Assembly: GCF_023715505.1 (NCBI RefSeq)
Contig: NZ_JAMBOH010000009.1
Span: 149,861 to 213,860 of the forward strand
DNA length: 64,000 bases
Reading direction: 5' to 3'
From: Neobacillus cucumis
GTDB taxonomy: Bacteria; Bacillota; Bacilli; Bacillales_B; DSM-18226
Of this stretch, positions 60,144 through 64,000 are shown piece after piece. The notes under the pieces are model-generated. The model made no database searches and was not told the origin of the DNA. It saw nothing but the letters and a program-made list of their open reading frames with translations. The position numbers and the translations under genes are program-made. The first letter of the stretch is position 1, and each line of letters begins with the position of its first letter.

Positions 60144-60344
60144 AAAAAGTGAGACTTACCCTATAAAGTTGAGTCATGATTATGTTTGTTTAAACAACGG
60201 ATAGCTTTATTTATATTGAAAACCAACAATTTAACTCTGTTCGTCCATCCTACAAATGATTTTTATGATGTTGTTGTCCACACCTTATTAAAATACCAAT
60301 CATATTTTATTAAAAAGAGCATGAAGGGAAGAAGAGTGTGATTG

Positions 60345-60743
60345 GTGGAAGATGAAAATAGATCAAAAAAGGAACCAAATGGAGAATTGGATCGGTTTTC
60401 GAGTTTCATGTTTGGAGCCAATAGGCGTAAAGAAGGAAAAAATAAGAACGAAAGTATTTCACCAGAAATTCCGGAACCAAAAGAGGCACCTCATTCCAAT
60501 CGCAAGACCCATCAGTTTAATGACTGGTTTCTTGGCTCTAGGAGAGAAGAGGCGGAGTACAGTGCCCCAACTCCACAAAATCAACTAGAACAACAAATAG
60601 GTAATCTTCTTAACAAAGTGGATGTGGTATTGCTTATGGAAACGATTGATATGCTGGTCGAAACAACTAAACAATATAAACCATTGCTGAAAGAAATCTC
60701 TCCAATGTTTAAACAATTGAAAAAGAAATTCAAATCCAAATAG
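60345..60743 (+). CDS. Hypothetical protein, 132 aa
   Basis: GTG start after GGGAAGAAGAGTG (TTG 60342 also possible). A disordered, charged N-terminal 85 residues (RSKKEPNGELDRFSSFMFG, EIPEPKEAPHSNRKTHQFNDWFLGSRREEAEY) with two similar FMFG/WFLGSRR modules is followed by a helical end (LLNKVDVVLLMETIDMLVETTKQYKPLLKEI). The disordered, repeated layout resembles VrrA/YqfQ-like Bacillus proteins, but that is a guess. Confidence 0.6.
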   Translation: MEDENRSKKEPNGELDRFSSFMFGANRRKEGKNKNESISPEIPEPKEAPHSNRKTHQFNDWFLGSRREEAEYSAPTPQNQLEQQIGNLLNKVDVVLLMETIDMLVETTKQYKPLLKEISPMFKQLKKKFKSK

Positions 60744-60797
60744 ACTATCGACTAGCTGCATTTTTAAATGAAAAATATTAAAATTCCTACAATAAAA

Positions 60798-60837
60798 AAA
60801 TGACAGGTTTGGATCATACCTGCCATTTTTTTATAGT
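60798..60837 (+). terminator. Rho-independent terminator
   Basis: AAATGACAGGT/ACCTGCCATTT hairpin followed by TTTT. Confidence 0.75.
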
Positions 60838-60875
60838 TACGCTCTGTTAAATAATATTGTTGATATTCATACAAA

Positions 60876-60906
60876 AAAGCAGCCAGAAAATGTCTGGCTG
60901 TTTTCA
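60876..60906. terminator. Bidirectional terminator
   Basis: AAAAAGCAGCCAGA/TCTGGCTGTTTT hairpin, on the side of the AraC gene end. Confidence 0.75.
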
Positions 60907-60990
60907 TAATTTAATTCTACTTCAATTTGATGAAAATATATCAAATTAAAGCAGCATCTTCCTTTTTTAGTTATTCATTCACTTGTTCAT

Positions 60991-61890
60991 TTAAATGTAG
61001 TTCTCTTTCAATCGGTTTATATCCGCTCTTGGTGAAAAACCAAACATGCGGGAATATTCCCGACTAAATTGAGATTGACTTTCGTAACCTACTTTGAAGG
61101 CGACATCAGCTACATCTGATGATTCAGCTAATAACAAACGCCTAGCTTCCTGCAATCTCAATTGTTTTTGAAACTTAATCGGGCTCATAGCAGTTACCTC
61201 TTTAAAATGCCGATAAAACGAAGCGACACTCATATTCGCTAATTCCGCTAGATCCTCTATTCGAAAGGACTTTTCATAGTTATTAATGATATGTTCAATT
61301 ACGTTTCTAATTCGGCTGGCATTGCTATTCTCTAACGCCATTTGCTCCAGTACTTCTCCGTGCAGACCTTGTAAAACCCAATAAAGTATTTCTTTCTTAA
61401 ATAATGGGGCAAGTATCGGAATATGTTTCGGATTGTCCAGCAAAAAAGATAATCTGATTACTGCATCCAACAAAGATGGCTCAACTTCGCTAATAAACAT
61501 CGCTCGTTTCGCATTTTTTCTCTTTCCTGGTTGAATATCCCTGTCACTTAAAACCTCTAAAATTTCACTCGGTGTAAATTCAAGTTTGAGTGCCAAATAG
61601 GGAGAATCAGGTGAGGCTTTTATAACTTGCCCTGTCACTGGTAAATCAACGGATGCAACAATGTAATTACCAGAACCATACCTAAAAGATTCCTCTCCCA
61701 ACAATACCTCTTTCTCTCCTTGGACGATAATGCAAAAGGAGGGCTCGTTAACTCTAGAGATGGGTTCGGTGATAATGGATTCACGAATGAGAAATAATGA
61801 TGGGATAGAGGTAGGATGGACACCATCTTGGCCTGTAAAACGCTCTATAAGTTTGCCTAGTTCATGCTGCTTGTCAATTTTCACAGACAT
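60991..61890 (-). CDS. AraC-family transcriptional regulator
   Basis: 299 aa. N-terminal AraC_N cupin domain (PSFCIIVQGEKEVLLGEESFRYGSGNYIVASVDLPVTG). C-terminal double HTH: IEDLAELANMSVASFYRHFKEVTAMSPIKFQKQLRLQEARRLL, then DVADVAFKVGYESQSQFSREYSRMFGFSPRADI. It is divergent from an aldo/keto reductase gene that it most likely controls, a common pair in bacteria that sense aldehydes or other electrophiles. GGAG before ATG. Confidence 0.9.
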   Translation of the reverse strand: MSVKIDKQHELGKLIERFTGQDGVHPTSIPSLFLIRESIITEPISRVNEPSFCIIVQGEKEVLLGEESFRYGSGNYIVASVDLPVTGQVIKASPDSPYLALKLEFTPSEILEVLSDRDIQPGKRKNAKRAMFISEVEPSLLDAVIRLSFLLDNPKHIPILAPLFKKEILYWVLQGLHGEVLEQMALENSNASRIRNVIEHIINNYEKSFRIEDLAELANMSVASFYRHFKEVTAMSPIKFQKQLRLQEARRLLLAESSDVADVAFKVGYESQSQFSREYSRMFGFSPRADINRLKENYI

Positions 61891-62092
61891 GTTTCAATCT
61901 CCTTTTTTTCCTTCATATTAGATGGTTTCATTTTACTAGATATTTTCTGAGTGAGAAAGTGCTTTGATAGGATTAGGCAAAAACTTGATAGGATTGGGTT
62001 TAGGGTTTGTTTAATATTTGTGACATAATTACAAGTGCAATAAGCAAACTTAAATTGAAAAGTGCTAATAAGTTAAAGCGAGGATTAAATAA

Positions 62093-63073
62093 ATGGAATA
62101 TGTAAAATTAGGTAATACAGGATTGGATGTATCAAGATTTTGTCTTGGTTGTATGAGTTTTGGTGAAGCAGAAAAATGGATTCATCATTGGGTACTTAAT
62201 GAAGAGCAAAGTCGCTCTATTATCAAAAAAGCACTTGATCTTGGCATCAATTTTTTTGATACAGCGAACGTGTATTCAATGGGAACCAGCGAGGAATTCC
62301 TAGGACGTGCACTAAAGGATTTTGCCAATCGTGATGAAGTTGTAATTGCAACAAAACTACATGGTCGAATGCATGAAGGACCTAATGGTGCGGGACTTTC
62401 CCGAAAAGCCATTATGAGTGAAATTGATAAGAGTCTTAAAAGACTAGGAACCGATTATGTAGATCTTTATATTATTCATCGCTGGGATTATAATACTCCG
62501 ATTGAAGAAACGATGGAAGCACTACACGATATAGTGAAATCTGGAAAAGCACGGTATATTGGTGCTTCTGCAATGTACGCATGGCAATTCCAAAAGGCAT
62601 TACATGTAGCCGAGAAAAATGGTTGGACTCGTTTTGTCTCAATGCAGAATCATTATAATCTCATTTACCGTGAAGAAGAACGGGAAATGTTGCCTCTTTG
62701 TAAAGAAGAAAAAATCGGAGTGACTCCATACAGTCCTCTGGCATCAGGAAGATTGACTCGTGATTGGTCAGAAACAACACAACGTTCCGAGACGGACCAA
62801 ATACAAAAATCTAAATATGATTCGACCGCTGATGCAGACCGATTAGTTGTAGAACGGGTTGCATCACTTGCAGAAAAATATGGTGTTCCACGCATCCATA
62901 TCGCACTAGCATGGTTGCTCCAGAAAGAACCAGTAACATCTCCTATTATCGGTGCCACAAAAATCTCTCATCTCGAAGGTGCGGTAGGTGCTCTATCGGT
63001 TAAGCTAACACATGATGAAATGGTGTTTCTTGAAGAGCCCTATGTACCACATCAAATCGTTGGTCATAATTAA
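62093..63073 (+). CDS. Aldo/keto reductase
   Basis: 326 aa TIM-barrel NADPH oxidoreductase. MEYVKLGNTGLDVSRFCLGCMSFG, the catalytic Asp and Tyr in INFFDTANVYSMGTSEEFLG, Lys in VVIATKLHG, His in LYIIHRWDY, the coenzyme region SPLASGRLTRDW, and the C-terminal PIIGATKISHLEGAVGAL. It reduces aldehydes or ketones; substrate unknown. Divergent AraC-type regulator 200 bp away. Terminator at 63095-63130. Confidence 0.92.
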   Translation: MEYVKLGNTGLDVSRFCLGCMSFGEAEKWIHHWVLNEEQSRSIIKKALDLGINFFDTANVYSMGTSEEFLGRALKDFANRDEVVIATKLHGRMHEGPNGAGLSRKAIMSEIDKSLKRLGTDYVDLYIIHRWDYNTPIEETMEALHDIVKSGKARYIGASAMYAWQFQKALHVAEKNGWTRFVSMQNHYNLIYREEEREMLPLCKEEKIGVTPYSPLASGRLTRDWSETTQRSETDQIQKSKYDSTADADRLVVERVASLAEKYGVPRIHIALAWLLQKEPVTSPIIGATKISHLEGAVGALSVKLTHDEMVFLEEPYVPHQIVGHN

Positions 63074-63094
63074 ATGTTTCGATGAGAATCAAGG

Positions 63095-63130
63095 AAACCC
63101 AATTTTCCATAGTAGGAGGATTGGGTTTTT
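63095..63130 (+). terminator. Rho-independent terminator
   Basis: AAACCCAATTTTCC/GGAGGATTGGGTTTTT hairpin after the aldo/keto reductase gene. Confidence 0.8.
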
Positions 63131-63288
63131 CTCACCTTATGCTATAACAAACTTAGATCTTCTAAGACTATCATAGGATTCTTCAACTGGAAATAGGTAA
63201 GCAAAAATAAGCATATCCTTTAGATTGCTTTTTGTAGCTTCAATTTCAATGGTTTCTAAAAATAGGAACCACGCCAAATTTAAATTTA

Positions 63289-63550
63289 GGAAGAGGCTGG
63301 AATAAGTAAAGCTACCTTATATAATCACTTAGATCTTAAAGAACGAATTAATTTCTTGCGAAATCAACAAGAAAAAGGGTATATAGATTCGGGAATCAAA
63401 CGAGATGAAAACAATCAAAATGCGGTAATCGCTTCGCTCAAAAGAAAAATTGAAAAATTGGAGTTAAAGAATGCACAGTTGGAAAAAGAAAACAAAAGTC
63501 TGCGTAAGAAAGAAACCGAAAAACTTAGTGAATATTTTAAGGAGTTATAA
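63289..63550 (+). pseudogene. C-terminal remnant of a Tn554 TnpC-like (DUF6262) protein
   Basis: Open frame without start reads EEAGISKATLYNHLDLKERINFLRNQQEKG then a long coiled coil (IASLKRKIEKLELKNAQLEKENKSL). GISKATLY-----L--RI-FLR is the core of TnpC proteins of Tn554-like transposons. The 5' half and partner recombinases TnpA/TnpB are absent; MRNQQ at 63356 would start inside the domain. Confidence 0.6.
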
Positions 63551-63684
63551 TCTTCTTCCACTACCATGAAAATTTACTTCTGTACCTTCGATAAAAAGGC
63601 AATACTAAAGAAGACGCAGCTCATTCATTTTTTAAAAAGGGGAGAGCGTCTAATTCATTGATCTATGGAATTCAGTTGAATAGA

Positions 63685-63999
63685 TTAGGATGCTTCAGGT
63701 TCTTGTAGAGTAACCCTGTATCCTAAACCTTCAAGTCTTCGAAGTGAATGCCGAACAATGGATTGCTGTCTCTGTTTATCAAAGTAGTCTTCGCCTAAGT
63801 CTACATACATTTCTTTCCGTGTTAAGAGATAATAAGAGATACGTAACATGGCATGTGCGACCACTATTCCGGCTCGTTTTTTGCCTTTTCGTGATGCTGT
63901 TCGTCGATACAGTGCTCCGAGATAGTTCTTCGAACCTTTTACTGAATGAGCTGCTTCAGTTAATGCTGATCTCAAATACTTATTTCCTTTTTTGGTTTT
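63685..63999 (-). CDS. IS110-family transposase, C-terminal part (runs off the window)
   Basis: Minus-strand frame is open to the right edge. KGNKYLRSALTEAAHSVKGSKNYLGALYRRTASRKGKKRAGIVVAHAMLRISYYLLTRKEMY is the transposase_20 domain that ends IS110/IS1111-type transposases, with the conserved Ser-Ala(-Leu) motif (LRSAL). About 104 codons are visible. Whether the whole element is intact cannot be seen. Confidence 0.85.
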   Translation of the reverse strand, partial: KTKKGNKYLRSALTEAAHSVKGSKNYLGALYRRTASRKGKKRAGIVVAHAMLRISYYLLTRKEMYVDLGEDYFDKQRQQSIVRHSLRRLEGLGYRVTLQEPEAS

Positions 64000-64000
64000 A

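Overview
The window looks like chromosome of a low-GC, Gram-positive, spore-forming member of the Bacillaceae, of the Bacillus/Neobacillus type. Reasons: strong AGGAGG-type ribosome binding sites, sigma-A promoters, a perfect cre site, a Fur box, sigma-B-like promoters, a B-type RNase P RNA, and genes for CwlJ, a YteA-type protein, RibT and HelD. The species cannot be fixed from the sequence alone.

Layout. 0-5 kb: end of a membrane protein gene, a PTS-like permease with a defective EIIA domain, ribT, RNase P RNA, small stress and monooxygenase genes, and a LysM-3D wall protein. 5-9.4 kb: a CitA/DcuS-type two-component system followed by a GntP-family permease with a cre site, together a carboxylate or sugar-acid sensing and uptake unit. 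9.4-15.8 kb: a formate module (FNT channel behind a leader with a strong terminator, NuoG-like formate dehydrogenase, DUF1641, DUF2294/MpsC-like, FdhD). 16-25.6 kb: small genes including HIT, CarD-like, an SLC13-like carrier, a catalytically dead NlpC/P60 protein, a Fur-boxed YhfC membrane protease, CwlJ, RraB-like and glutaredoxin. 25.8-28.2 kb: HelD. 28-47.5 kb: an accessory, decaying region with many frameshifted genes (LysR, AEC, VOC, YolD, nucleotidyltransferase, Cys-rich protein), a broken IS3 element and several copies of a dispersed terminator-like repeat. Between them lie intact exporters with their regulators (EamA with a leader peptide, MocR plus LysE). 47.8-55.3 kb: cold-shock protein, then a probable sigma-B stress cluster (Mn catalase, YteA-like, YflT-like, ZIP transporter) and an autoregulated ArsR unit. 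56-64 kb: solitary glgC, M20 dipeptidase, nitroreductase, AraC with aldo/keto reductase, and transposase remnants at the right edge.

The most interesting object is the 5' leader of the EamA transporter (34060-34239, minus strand). It has an extended -10 promoter, an 18-codon leader peptide with its own ribosome binding site, and two mutually exclusive RNA foldings. One folding buries the transporter Shine-Dalgarno and the other frees it. This is the logic of an erm-type translational attenuator, here in front of a DMT-family exporter. Two pseudo-enzymes are also notable: the EIIC-EIIA protein without its phosphorylatable His, and the NlpC/P60 protein lacking both catalytic Cys and His.
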